Below, piece by piece: positions 1-7,994 of a DNA stretch of 64,000 bases (positions within the stretch are counted from its first letter, which is position 1; each line of letters begins with the position of its first letter). Below the pieces are notes generated by a model. That model was given only the letters and a program-made list of their open reading frames with translations, was not told where the DNA came from and made no database searches. The translations under genes and the position numbers were made by a program. Origin of the DNA: an uncultured Lachnospiraceae bacterium (lineage in GTDB: Bacteria; Bacillota; Clostridia; Lachnospirales; Lachnospiraceae); assembly GCA_910579225.1 (NCBI GenBank), contig CAJTTI010000005.1, forward strand, positions 62,001 to 126,000, read 5' to 3'.

Positions 1-1
1 C

Positions 2-982
2 TTTGGCGAAATCACCCCTAAGACCTGTGCCACCATTCATTCAGAGAAAATCGCCCTTTCCTACGCGCCTGTAATCTACGCGTGGATGATGATTGCAACT
101 CCGCTGATCTTTATCATGAACAGCTGTTCCATGGGGATCCTGTTCCTTATGCGAGTAGACCCCAATGACCGGTCGGAAGCATATACAGAAGAGGAAATTC
201 GGACTATTGTGGAAGTCAGCCATGAGGACGGCGTCATTGAACCGGAAGAACGGATGATGATTAACAACGTGTTTGACTTTGGAGATGCCACTGCCAAAGA
301 TGTCATGGTTCCCAAAGTAGACATGAGTTTCCTGAATGTCACTGCCAGTTACAGCGAGATGCTGGAACTTTATAAAGAAAACAAGTACACTCGTTATCCG
401 GTGTATGAAGAGACCACTGACAACGTAATCGGCATGATCAATGTAAAAGATCTGCTGATCTACGAAGATAAGGAACATTTCGACGCCCGCAATATTATGC
501 GCAATGTGCTCTACACCCATGAACACAAGAAGACGTCTGATATTATGCTGGAGATGAAGAAAAGTTCCACCAATCTGGCCATTGTCCTGGACGAATACGG
601 AGTCACTTCCGGTATGGTTACCATGGAAGATCTTCTGGAGGAGATCATCGGCGACATCCGGGATGAGTATGACGAGGATGAGGAGACACTGGTCACGCAG
701 ATTTCCGAAGGAGAATTCGTCGTCGCCGGCGCCATGAGCCTGGATGATTTAAACGACTATCTGGAGTTGGGTGAAAAAGGTCTTCTGCTGGAATCCGAAG
801 ATTATAATTCCATCGGCGGCATTATCATTGGTCTTCTGGATCATCTGCCCGAAGTCGGTGAAGAAGCCACCACGGAGAACGGCATCCGCCTGGTTGCCGA
901 TTCCGTCGAAAAAAACCGCATCAGCGAAGTGCGCATCTTTCTGCCGGAGCCGAAGGAAGAAGAAATCCCGGAAGAAAACTGA
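2..982 (+). CDS. CorC/HlyC-family CBS-domain membrane protein (5' truncated)
   Basis: This is the C-terminal part of a hemolysin-III/CorC-like protein; the window begins inside it, so the start is missing. The open frame runs from base 2 (FGEITPKTCAT, the typical end of the DUF21 membrane domain) through one membrane segment around MMIATPLIFIMNSC. Two CBS motifs follow (around DVMVPKVDMSF and the LAIVLDEYGVTSGMVTMEDL stretch), then a CorC_HlyC domain (YNSIGGIIIGLLDHLP) and an acidic tail. In this family the CBS pair binds nucleotide and the membrane part is linked to magnesium or cobalt efflux, but substrates are rarely proven. A hairpin with a T tract follows the stop, so it probably ends its own transcript. 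Confidence 0.88.
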   Translation, partial: FGEITPKTCATIHSEKIALSYAPVIYAWMMIATPLIFIMNSCSMGILFLMRVDPNDRSEAYTEEEIRTIVEVSHEDGVIEPEERMMINNVFDFGDATAKDVMVPKVDMSFLNVTASYSEMLELYKENKYTRYPVYEETTDNVIGMINVKDLLIYEDKEHFDARNIMRNVLYTHEHKKTSDIMLEMKKSSTNLAIVLDEYGVTSGMVTMEDLLEEIIGDIRDEYDEDEETLVTQISEGEFVVAGAMSLDDLNDYLELGEKGLLLESEDYNSIGGIIIGLLDHLPEVGEEATTENGIRLVADSVEKNRISEVRIFLPEPKEEEIPEEN

Positions 983-1013
983 CCTGCTCTTCTCTCTTCA
1001 CAACAGATATCTC

Positions 1014-1047
1014 ACGGGAGCTGTCAAGACAGGCAGCCCCCGTTTTA
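1014..1047 (+). terminator. Intrinsic terminator after the CBS protein
   Basis: An imperfect GC-rich hairpin (arms CGGGAGCTGTC and GACAGGCAGCCCCCG around a two-base loop) is followed by TTTTAT. It separates the CBS protein from the dehydratase genes, whose own ribosome binding site (AAGGAGG) lies just downstream. Confidence 0.65.
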
Positions 1048-1084
1048 TATTTATCTTATCAAACCACAAGGAGGTTCCTGTCAA

Positions 1085-1561
1085 ATGGGACACATATTCA
1101 AATTCCATACAGATGTGGATACAGATCAAATCATTGCATCCCAATATCTGCTCTTTCCGACCATCGACGAAATGAAAGAACATACGTTCGAATCTCTTGA
1201 TCCGGATTTTGCTTCAAACGTAAAACCCGGCGATTTCGTAGTCGCTGCTGAAAACTTCGGCTGCGGTTCCTCCCGGGAACAGGCGCCCAGTGTCTTAAAA
1301 GCTCTGGGGGTTCAGGCAGTAATCGCCAAATCCTTTGCCCGCATTTTCTACCGCAATGCCATCAATATCGGACTTCCGGTCATTGTCTGCAGGGATCTCT
1401 ATGATCACGTCAGCGCCGGAGATGAGATGGAACTCTCTCTGACAGAAGGTTTGGCGAAGACCGGCGGACAGGAATATGTCTGCACCAAGCTTCCGCCCTA
1501 TATGCAGGGAATTCTGGACCAGGGCGGCCTGATCGCATCTCTGAACAAGGAGACTGTATAG
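1085..1561 (+). CDS. 3-isopropylmalate dehydratase-like small subunit (first pair)
   Basis: A 158-residue aconitase-superfamily swivel-domain subunit. It shows DVDTDQIIASQYL near the N-terminus, NFGCGSSREQAP (the substrate-binding GSSRE turn) and AKSFARIFYRNAINIGLPV. It should pair with the next gene to form a [4Fe-4S] hydro-lyase that isomerises or dehydrates a 2-hydroxy diacid. The loop after YL reads LFP. Known isopropylmalate isomerases have an arginine here (YLRT) and homoaconitases a different YLVY-type loop, so leucine biosynthesis is not assured. AAGGAGG precedes the ATG by 10 bases. No leuA or leuB is nearby. The family is certain, the substrate is not. Confidence 0.85.
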   Translation: MGHIFKFHTDVDTDQIIASQYLLFPTIDEMKEHTFESLDPDFASNVKPGDFVVAAENFGCGSSREQAPSVLKALGVQAVIAKSFARIFYRNAINIGLPVIVCRDLYDHVSAGDEMELSLTEGLAKTGGQEYVCTKLPPYMQGILDQGGLIASLNKETV

Positions 1562-1652
1562 AAGACTGCATCACAACTGTATAAAAAATATCCGGCCATC
1601 CAGCGAGCTGCAGATGCCGGGTATTCATTTCAGATCAGAAGGAGACAAAATC

Positions 1653-2903
1653 ATGGGAATGACAATTGCAGAAAAAATCATTGCCCTCGCCGCCGGTGCA
1701 GATTCGGTGAAGGCAGGAGAGATCCATACGGTAAACATAGATCAGCTTTTAAGCAATGATGGTACTACCCATCTTACGATTGACATGTTCAATAACCAGT
1801 TAAAATCCCCCCGCATTGCCGATGTGAAAAGACTTGTGTGGGTGGTAGACCACAACGTTCCCGCCGACAGTCCCAAGACTGCCGCTTCACAGAAGAAGAT
1901 GCGGGATTTTGCCAGAGAACACGGCATCACGTTTTATGAAGGCCAGGGTGTCTGCCACCAGATTATGATGGAGCATCACGTCCGTCCGGGAGAACTGATC
2001 TTTGGAGCTGACAGCCATACCTGCGCTTACGGCGCCCTGGGGGCCTTCGGAACCGGCATAGGCTGTACAGACTACCTCTATGCCATGGTGACCGGCCAAT
2101 CCTGGGTTCTGGTCCCGGAGACACTTCGCTTTCGCCTGACCGGCCGTCTTCGGGATGGTGTCTATGCCCGCGACCTGATCCTGACCATCATCGGGAAGAT
2201 CGGAGCCAACGGCGCCAATTACAAAGCCATGGAATTCACCGGAGAAGGACTGAAGACACTGTCCATGAGCGACCGCATCTCCATCTGCAATCTCTGCGTG
2301 GAAGCCGGCGCCAAGACCGCTCTTATGGAGGTGGATGAGATCGCCCTGGAATACCTGCATACGCACGGCAGAGAACCGAAAGCATGCTTTACAAGCGACC
2401 CTGATGCAGTTTTTGCAGAAACTTACGAGATTGATCTGGCAGCCATTGAACCCATTGTGGCAAAGCCTCATTTTGTGGACAATGTATGTCCCGCAAAGGA
2501 AGCCGCCGGCACCCATATTGACGAAGCCTTCCTTGGTTCCTGCAATAACGGTCGTCTGGAAGACCTGCGGGTGGGAGCTGCGCTGATCAAGGGCAAGACG
2601 GTTCATCCACTGGTACGCTTCCTTGTGGTCCCGGCAAGTCAGGCTGTCTACCAGGACGCGCTGGAGGAAGGAATACTTCAAACCTTTATGGAGGCCGGCG
2701 CTATCGTCATGAACCCCAACTGCAGCGTCTGCTGGGGAAGCTGCCAGGGAGTTATCGGAGAAGGAGAGACTTTGATCAGTACAGGAACCAGGAATTTTAA
2801 AGGCCGTGCGGGACATAAAGACTCTTATGTATATCTGGCAAGTGCGGCAACGGTAACTGCTTCGGCCATTAAAGGAGAGATCACAACGGCTGACATGCTG
2901 TAG
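1653..2903 (+). CDS. 3-isopropylmalate dehydratase-like large subunit (first pair)
   Basis: A 416-residue aconitase-type catalytic subunit. The start at 1653 is chosen because GAAGGAG sits just before it; the frame stays open 39 bases further upstream without a site. The three cluster cysteines are visible as C297 (in SCNNGR) and C357 and C360 (in NPNCSVCWG). Both motifs depart from the usual SCTNGR and HPGCGPCLG, as if this copy has diverged in substrate or cluster environment. GADSHTCAYGALGAFGTGIG is typical of the family. It follows its small subunit by about 90 bases and precedes a second small/large pair. Candidate substrates include isopropylmalate, citramalate-type acids or 2,3-dimethylmalate; the sequence alone does not choose. 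Confidence 0.85.
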   Translation: MGMTIAEKIIALAAGADSVKAGEIHTVNIDQLLSNDGTTHLTIDMFNNQLKSPRIADVKRLVWVVDHNVPADSPKTAASQKKMRDFAREHGITFYEGQGVCHQIMMEHHVRPGELIFGADSHTCAYGALGAFGTGIGCTDYLYAMVTGQSWVLVPETLRFRLTGRLRDGVYARDLILTIIGKIGANGANYKAMEFTGEGLKTLSMSDRISICNLCVEAGAKTALMEVDEIALEYLHTHGREPKACFTSDPDAVFAETYEIDLAAIEPIVAKPHFVDNVCPAKEAAGTHIDEAFLGSCNNGRLEDLRVGAALIKGKTVHPLVRFLVVPASQAVYQDALEEGILQTFMEAGAIVMNPNCSVCWGSCQGVIGEGETLISTGTRNFKGRAGHKDSYVYLASAATVTASAIKGEITTADML

Positions 2904-2968
2904 GTATAATACCAAAGGCGCCTGTGTGGCTCTAGTATACAATTTTGCAGAAAGAGAGTAATAAAAGT

Positions 2969-3466
2969 ATGAATGAAACATTTACCGGCAGGGTATGGAG
3001 CCTGGGCGATGATATTGATACGGATATTATCATCCCTACAGAATACCTTGCATTAAAGACGGTACAGGACATGGCACCCTATGCCTTTTCTCCTCTTCGC
3101 CCGGAACTGGCCGCCCAGATTCAGGAAGGCGATATCCTGGTGGCAGGCAGGAATTTCGGCTGCGGTTCTTCCAGAGAACAGGCACCGGAGATCATCAAGG
3201 CGCTGGGGATCCGGTGCGTTATCGCAAAATCTTTTGCACGTATTTTTTTCAGAAATGCCATCAACAACGGACTGCTCCTGATCGAAAACCCGGATCTTCG
3301 GGACCGGATATCGGAAGGAGACTCTATAGAGGTTATTGTAAACGAGCGGATCATTCACAGAGGAACCTATTATTCCATCGCTTCCCTGCCTCAAAACCTG
3401 GTGGATATCATTGACGCCGGCGGCCTGGTAAAAGCCATGCGCCGATTGAACGGACTGGAGGATTAG
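2969..3466 (+). CDS. 3-isopropylmalate dehydratase-like small subunit (second pair)
   Basis: A 165-residue swivel-domain subunit starting at ATG 2969 behind an AGAGAG site. An in-frame TTG eight codons upstream is a less likely start. It has DIDTDIIIPTEYL, NFGCGSSREQAPE and AKSFARIFFRNAINNGLLL. The specificity loop after YL reads ALK, again without the arginine of proven isopropylmalate isomerases. It ends four bases before the next ATG, so the two subunits are almost certainly translationally coupled. It is clearly related to the small subunit at 1085 but not a recent identical copy. Confidence 0.85.
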   Translation: MNETFTGRVWSLGDDIDTDIIIPTEYLALKTVQDMAPYAFSPLRPELAAQIQEGDILVAGRNFGCGSSREQAPEIIKALGIRCVIAKSFARIFFRNAINNGLLLIENPDLRDRISEGDSIEVIVNERIIHRGTYYSIASLPQNLVDIIDAGGLVKAMRRLNGLED

Positions 3467-3470
3467 AACC

Positions 3471-4715
3471 ATGGGACAGACCATCATTGAGAAAATCGTA
3501 AGCCGCAATGTGGGGCGCAACATAAAACCGGGAGATATTGTAACTGTTCACGTGGACCGGGTCATGATCCACGATATCTTCATTCCTTTTGTAGCGGAAA
3601 AATTCGAAGAAATGGGCTTCACAAAGCTCTGGGACCCGGATAAAGCAGTGCTGATCTATGACCATCTGGTGCCGGCAAGTCAAGTGGACGACACCCGGCA
3701 TTTCCGAATCGGCAATGAATTTGTACAAAAATACGGCATGAAACACATTCACCGGAGCGATGGAATCTGCCACCAGCTGATGACCGAAGCCCTCTATGTG
3801 AAACCTGGAGACATTGTCTTCGGAACGGACAGCCACACTACCACCTACGGATGCGTGGGTGCGTTTTCCTCCGGAATCGGATACACGGAGATGGCAAGTA
3901 TCCTGGGGACCGGAACCATGTGGATCAAAGTACCGGAAACCATCAAGGTCATCATCGAAGGAATGCTTCCTCCCAACGTAACATCCAAAGACGTGATTCT
4001 GCGTCTGATCGGAGATCTGCGCGCCGACGGAGCAACCTATCAGGCACTGGAATTCTGCGGGGACACAGTGGAACATATGAGTGTCGCCAGCCGTATGACC
4101 ATGGCGAATATGGCCATTGAAGCGGGGGCCAAATGCGCCCTGTTCACACCGGATGAAAAGACGGCAGAATACTGCCAGATTCCTCTGACCGCTCAAGAGA
4201 CCTCTCTGGTCGGAGATCCAGATGCGGAATATATACGCACCATCCGCTATCAGGCGGAAGATCTGGTCCCGGTTCTGGCCTGTCCGTCCCAGGTGGACAA
4301 CATCCAACCAGTCAGCAATCTTGCGGGTACTTCCGTGGATCAGGTATTCATCGGCTCCTGCACCAACGGACGATTGGAGGACCTGCAGCGGGCTGCTGCT
4401 GTCCTGAAAGGCAAGAAGACAGCTCCGTTTGTGAAACTGATCGTCACTCCGGCAAGCCGGAAAATCTATCAGCAGGCACTGGAGGACGGTACTTTGGCCA
4501 TTCTGGCAGAAGCAGGCGCTATCATCACCCACCCTGGCTGCGGTCTCTGCTGCGGACGGACCGGAGGCATTCTGTCAGATGGGGAACGGGTAGTCGCCAC
4601 CAATAACCGGAATTTCCTCGGACGTATGGGAACTTCCAAAGTTGAGATTTTCCTGGCATCTCCGATAACCGCGGCCGCCTGCGCAGTCGCAGGAAAAATC
4701 GTTCTTCCGGAGTAA
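3471..4715 (+). CDS. 3-isopropylmalate dehydratase-like large subunit (second pair)
   Basis: A 414-residue [4Fe-4S] hydro-lyase catalytic subunit. Cluster cysteines are C297 (SCTNGR, canonical), C357 and C360 (HPGCGLCCG). FGTDSHTTTYGCVGAFSSGIG matches the family well. This copy keeps the standard motifs that the first large subunit has altered, so the two enzymes probably act on different acids or in successive steps. The gene follows its small subunit by four bases and is followed by a strong inverted repeat that likely ends the four-gene transcript. I cannot tell isopropylmalate from dimethylmalate or homoaconitate activity from sequence. Confidence 0.87.
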   Translation: MGQTIIEKIVSRNVGRNIKPGDIVTVHVDRVMIHDIFIPFVAEKFEEMGFTKLWDPDKAVLIYDHLVPASQVDDTRHFRIGNEFVQKYGMKHIHRSDGICHQLMTEALYVKPGDIVFGTDSHTTTYGCVGAFSSGIGYTEMASILGTGTMWIKVPETIKVIIEGMLPPNVTSKDVILRLIGDLRADGATYQALEFCGDTVEHMSVASRMTMANMAIEAGAKCALFTPDEKTAEYCQIPLTAQETSLVGDPDAEYIRTIRYQAEDLVPVLACPSQVDNIQPVSNLAGTSVDQVFIGSCTNGRLEDLQRAAAVLKGKKTAPFVKLIVTPASRKIYQQALEDGTLAILAEAGAIITHPGCGLCCGRTGGILSDGERVVATNNRNFLGRMGTSKVEIFLASPITAAACAVAGKIVLPE

Positions 4716-4717
4716 AG

Positions 4718-4782
4718 CAGACAGCCTTTGCCCGCCTCTCCCGGACTTTTTAAGTCCCTCTGAGGCAGACAAAGGCTGTCTG
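4718..4782. terminator. Long inverted repeat between convergent genes, probable bidirectional terminator
   Basis: Perfect 13-base arms (CAGACAGCCTTTG and CAAAGGCTGTCTG) enclose a further partial stem (GCCTC with GAGGC). It lies between the dehydratase operon (+) and the sigma-like gene (-), which converge here. There is no long T tract, so termination strength is uncertain. Confidence 0.6.
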
Positions 4783-4812
4783 TATTCTGATCTCACGATT
4801 TCGTTATCCCTT

Positions 4813-5559
4813 CTACTTGGCCGTCTCGATATTTTCTCCGGCAATTCGTAGCAGATCTTCAATCTCTTCCACAGGCATATCCAAATAAAGGGATAATTCC
4901 TCCGGCGTTACCTGTCGGCCCAGATCTTCTGTCAGTTCTGTAATGGAATCTGCCAATCGGTTCAGTCTCTCCGTAATCTGTTCTCCTGTATTCTCAGAAC
5001 CTGCCTCTTCGTCAAGAGCTCTTCGGATTGCCTGATGAATCTCATGTCTCAGATGCGCTTCCCAGGATACCCCTTCCGGCTTCAATCCAAGTGTATCCAC
5101 GCCCACAGCCAGTCCCAGGTTTCCTTCCTGTATCAGATCCTGAAGCAGCAGACCCTGACCGGCATAAACTCCTGCAATCTCAGGCACCTGGTCCATAAAG
5201 TGTTCCGTCAGAAGCCTTTTAGCTTCCTGATCCCCTTTGGAAGCCCGGTCAGTCAGTGAACCCAGTAAATGCTCTGACTGCTTCTTTACCCTGCCCATCT
5301 CCTTTTCATACTGTTTCAGAAATGCATGTTCCTCCTCACTATAAAGCGGCCTATCCCCTGACACAACGGGCAATTCCACTCCTTCCACCTGGATTCTTCT
5401 GGAAGCAAGGTAAGCATATACCAGCGGATACTGCTCTTCCTTCAGCTCCATATCCCGGAAAAACACCTCTACTTCCTTCTTCTGAAGTCTTCTGTCCCTG
5501 TTTTCTGCGCTGGCACAAAGCGCTGCCAGCGCAGTTTGAAACCTGCTCTTCTCATCCAT
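4813..5559 (-). CDS. Sigma-70-like protein lacking region 4
   Basis: A 248-residue protein resembling a primary sigma factor but incomplete. The N-terminal part (FQTALAALCASAE to YLASRRIQVEGVEL) looks like region 1.1. The middle holds DLIQEGNLGL, a region 2.2 hallmark, and LRHEIHQAIRRAL where region 2.4 would sit. The end (LGRQVTPEELSLYLDMPVEE) resembles region 3. The protein stops there: the helix-turn-helix of region 4 that reads the -35 box is absent, and the aromatic DNA-melting residues of region 2.3 are not evident. The start at 5559 is chosen for its GAGGAGAG site; the open frame extends 49 codons upstream without one. It may bind core RNA polymerase as a specialised or anti-sigma-like factor (inference). 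Confidence 0.7.
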   Translation of the reverse strand: MDEKSRFQTALAALCASAENRDRRLQKKEVEVFFRDMELKEEQYPLVYAYLASRRIQVEGVELPVVSGDRPLYSEEEHAFLKQYEKEMGRVKKQSEHLLGSLTDRASKGDQEAKRLLTEHFMDQVPEIAGVYAGQGLLLQDLIQEGNLGLAVGVDTLGLKPEGVSWEAHLRHEIHQAIRRALDEEAGSENTGEQITERLNRLADSITELTEDLGRQVTPEELSLYLDMPVEEIEDLLRIAGENIETAK

Positions 5560-5837
5560 ACCGGACTCTCCTCCTCTCTCCCCTGCAGACGTATTCCTTT
5601 TCTCTCTAATTCCACATCTTTGTATTCTTCTCGAAACTTCCTCCATCATACCCCATCCCCCGGAAAAAATCCAGCGTTTTCCATATTTGCCCGCCGCACG
5701 TTGCAAATTCCTTTATCCTTCACTTCATAAAATCTGTGGCCATGCTGAATCACATCTGTCAACGGCTGAACAGCCCGAAAACGAACCATTTGCAAACTCC
5801 ATACATATACTGTTATAAAAAGTTTACAGGAAATCAT

Positions 5838-6617
5838 ATGGCAAATAGAATCGTAATCGACGCCGGGCATAACGGACTTACGGATCCTGGCGCCGTCTAC
5901 AACGGCAGAAGGGAAAGCGATGATAATCTGCGCCTGGCCAATGCCGTAGGGAAGATCCTCTCCCGTAATGGATATGATGTCATATACACAAGAACCGGCG
6001 ATATCAATCAGTCTGTCATACAGAAAGCAGATCTGGCAAACAATGCGGATGCAGACTTGTTCGTCTCCATCCACAGGAACATGGGCACCTATCCCGGACA
6101 GTATAACGGAGTACAGACTTTGGTCTATGACCGGTCCGGATTCAAAGTTCCCATGGCAGAAAATATCAATCAAAACCTGGAGGGCATCGGCTTTCGGAAT
6201 ATTAATGTGGATGTCCGCCCCAATCTGGCAGTCCTGCGCCGCACCAGGATGCCCGCTCTGCTGGTAGAAGCCGGATTCCTGGACAGCGAAGAGGACAATC
6301 GGCTCTTTGATTCCCGTTTTGATGAGATTGCACAGGCAATTGCAGACGGAATCATGGATACTTTGAATACAGAGACGGCAGAGAACGATCCGCTCCCGGC
6401 TTTCGCATCCCTGCAGCCCCCTTCTCTTTCCTCCTATTCGTCCTCTGCAGATGCCTGGCAGACGTTTCAGACAGAAAACGTCCCATTGCCGGCTCCATCC
6501 GGCACCCAGCCGCTCTACCGCGTACAGGTGGGCGCTTTTCACAACCTGCAGAATGCAGTAGAACTGGAACAGGAACTCAAGCGCCTGGGGTACAACACCT
6601 GGATTGTCACGGTATAA
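5838..6617 (+). CDS. N-acetylmuramoyl-L-alanine amidase with C-terminal SPOR domain (CwlC-like)
   Basis: A 259-residue zinc amidase that cleaves the bond between N-acetylmuramic acid and the stem peptide of peptidoglycan. Amidase_3 motifs appear in order: DAGHNG (zinc His), RRESDDN (zinc Glu), SIHRN (zinc His) and LVEAGFLDSEED (catalytic Glu). A proline/serine linker leads to a SPOR repeat (YRVQVGAFHNLQNA) at the C-terminus. There is no signal peptide from the chosen ATG, which follows CAGGAA. Size and layout match Bacillus CwlC, a mother-cell lysis enzyme made late in sporulation, so a sporulation role is plausible. It is transcribed away from the sigma-like gene across about 280 bases. Confidence 0.87.
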   Translation: MANRIVIDAGHNGLTDPGAVYNGRRESDDNLRLANAVGKILSRNGYDVIYTRTGDINQSVIQKADLANNADADLFVSIHRNMGTYPGQYNGVQTLVYDRSGFKVPMAENINQNLEGIGFRNINVDVRPNLAVLRRTRMPALLVEAGFLDSEEDNRLFDSRFDEIAQAIADGIMDTLNTETAENDPLPAFASLQPPSLSSYSSSADAWQTFQTENVPLPAPSGTQPLYRVQVGAFHNLQNAVELEQELKRLGYNTWIVTV

Positions 6618-6620
6618 GTT

Positions 6621-7937
6621 TTACCTTTCCCGAAGTCTTTTCAAGCGGCCGGCAATCTCCTGCTCATACCCAATATCTGTCGGATGATAAAAACTCTGAT
6701 CCCGAATCTCATCCGGCAGATATTGCTGCTTCACATAATGTTCCGGATAATCATGTGCATAGAGGTATCCTTCCCCATGCCCAAGCTTCCTGGCACCTCC
6801 ATAATGTCTGTCCTGAAGGTGGACCGGCACAGTAGTCGTTGTACGCTTTACCACTTCCATTGCCTGAAAGATGGCGCTGCTGGCTGCGTTGCTCTTAGGT
6901 GCCGACGCCACGTAAGACACTGCATGGGCCAGAATTATCTGGGCTTCCGGCATCCCTACGCGCTCCACCGCCTGTGCTGCCGCCACTGCCACAGGCAGCG
7001 CCTGAGGATCCGCATTCCCCACATCCTCGGAAGCGCAGATCATAATCCGTCTGGCAATAAACCGGATATCCTCCCCCGCATACAGCATCTTCGCCAGATA
7101 AAATATGGCTGCATCCGGGTCAGATCCCCTCATACTCTTGATAAATGCAGAGATCGTATCATAATGCTCATCTCCGCCTTTGTCATAACGCACAATCTTT
7201 TTCTGAATGCATTCCGACGCCACATCCAGCGTAATGTGAATCTTCCCGTCCGGACCGCATCCGGTTGTCAGGACCCCCAGTTCCAGCGCATTCAGCGCGT
7301 TCCTGGCGTCTCCCCCTGCGAGATCCGCCAGAAAATCCAGCGCATCCTCTTCGATGACTGCCTGGTAGGCCCCCATCCCTCTCTCCACATCTGTCAGCGC
7401 GCGTCTCAAAAGCTCCTTAATATCCGCCTTCTCCAAAGCTTTCAGCTCAAAGATGATCGAACGGGACAGCAGTGCTCCGTTGACCTCAAAATACGGATTT
7501 TCCGTGGTGGCTCCGATCAAAATCAATGTGCCGTCTTCCACAAAAGGAAGGAGATAGTCCTGTTGCCCTTTATTAAACCGGTGAATCTCATCCACAAACA
7601 GAATCGTCCGCTTACCGTACATGCCCAGGCTGTCCTTTGCCTGCCTGACCACTTCCTCCATATCTTTCTTTCCCGCCGTCGTCGCGTTGATCTGTGTAAA
7701 TTCCGCGCTGGTTGTATTGGCAATCACTCTGGCAATCGTTGTCTTTCCTGTTCCGGGCGGTCCGTAGAAAATAACAGACCGCAGCTTGTCCGCCTGAATG
7801 GCCCGATAGAGCAGCTTGTCCTTCCCCAGAATATGCTGCTGACCAACTACCTCCTGCAGTTTTACAGGACGGATCCGGGCCGCCAGCGGAGCTTCCGACT
7901 TCATTGTATGATCTCTCATATAGTCAAATAAATCCAT
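6621..7937 (-). CDS. rarA: Replication-associated recombination protein A (AAA+ ATPase)
   Basis: A 438-residue AAA+ ATPase of the RarA/MgsA family, related to clamp loader subunits, acting at stalled replication forks. Walker A is GPPGTGKTT (residues 59-67) and Walker B is ILFVDEIHRFNK. GATTENPYFEVNGALLSRS is the sensor I and arginine finger region. The C-terminus has the RarA tetramerisation and helical region (GSDPDAAIFYLAKMLYAGED) and ends near IAGRLKRLRER. Length is standard. AGGAGA precedes the ATG. A terminator of the upstream transporter operon lies just before it, so rarA probably has its own promoter. It converges with the amidase gene, leaving only three bases between the stops. Confidence 0.93.
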   Translation of the reverse strand: MDLFDYMRDHTMKSEAPLAARIRPVKLQEVVGQQHILGKDKLLYRAIQADKLRSVIFYGPPGTGKTTIARVIANTTSAEFTQINATTAGKKDMEEVVRQAKDSLGMYGKRTILFVDEIHRFNKGQQDYLLPFVEDGTLILIGATTENPYFEVNGALLSRSIIFELKALEKADIKELLRRALTDVERGMGAYQAVIEEDALDFLADLAGGDARNALNALELGVLTTGCGPDGKIHITLDVASECIQKKIVRYDKGGDEHYDTISAFIKSMRGSDPDAAIFYLAKMLYAGEDIRFIARRIMICASEDVGNADPQALPVAVAAAQAVERVGMPEAQIILAHAVSYVASAPKSNAASSAIFQAMEVVKRTTTTVPVHLQDRHYGGARKLGHGEGYLYAHDYPEHYVKQQYLPDEIRDQSFYHPTDIGYEQEIAGRLKRLRER

Positions 7938-7956
7938 GTCTTCTCCTTACTCACAG

Positions 7957-7985
7957 AAAAAGGTCCCCTTTACAGAAGACCTTTT
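7957..7985 (-). terminator. Terminator of the first amino-acid ABC transporter operon
   Basis: On the minus strand AAAAGGTC and GACCTTTTT form an 8-bp stem with a 12-base loop and a run of five T. It sits between the transporter ATPase gene and rarA. Confidence 0.65.
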
Positions 7986-7994
7986 ACAGATATC

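Noticed and set aside
1887..2981. 364-codon minus-strand open frame
   Set aside because: Complement of the first dehydratase large subunit; no family motif, no ribosome binding site, and the opposite strand encodes a well-conserved enzyme.
3408..4532. 374-codon minus-strand open frame
   Set aside because: Shadow of the second large subunit; its length reflects GC-rich codon structure of the true gene.
6684..7931. 415-codon plus-strand open frame
   Set aside because: It lies entirely opposite rarA, has no recognisable domain or ribosome site, and its protein is a low-sense His/Arg/Cys-rich mix typical of antisense shadows.
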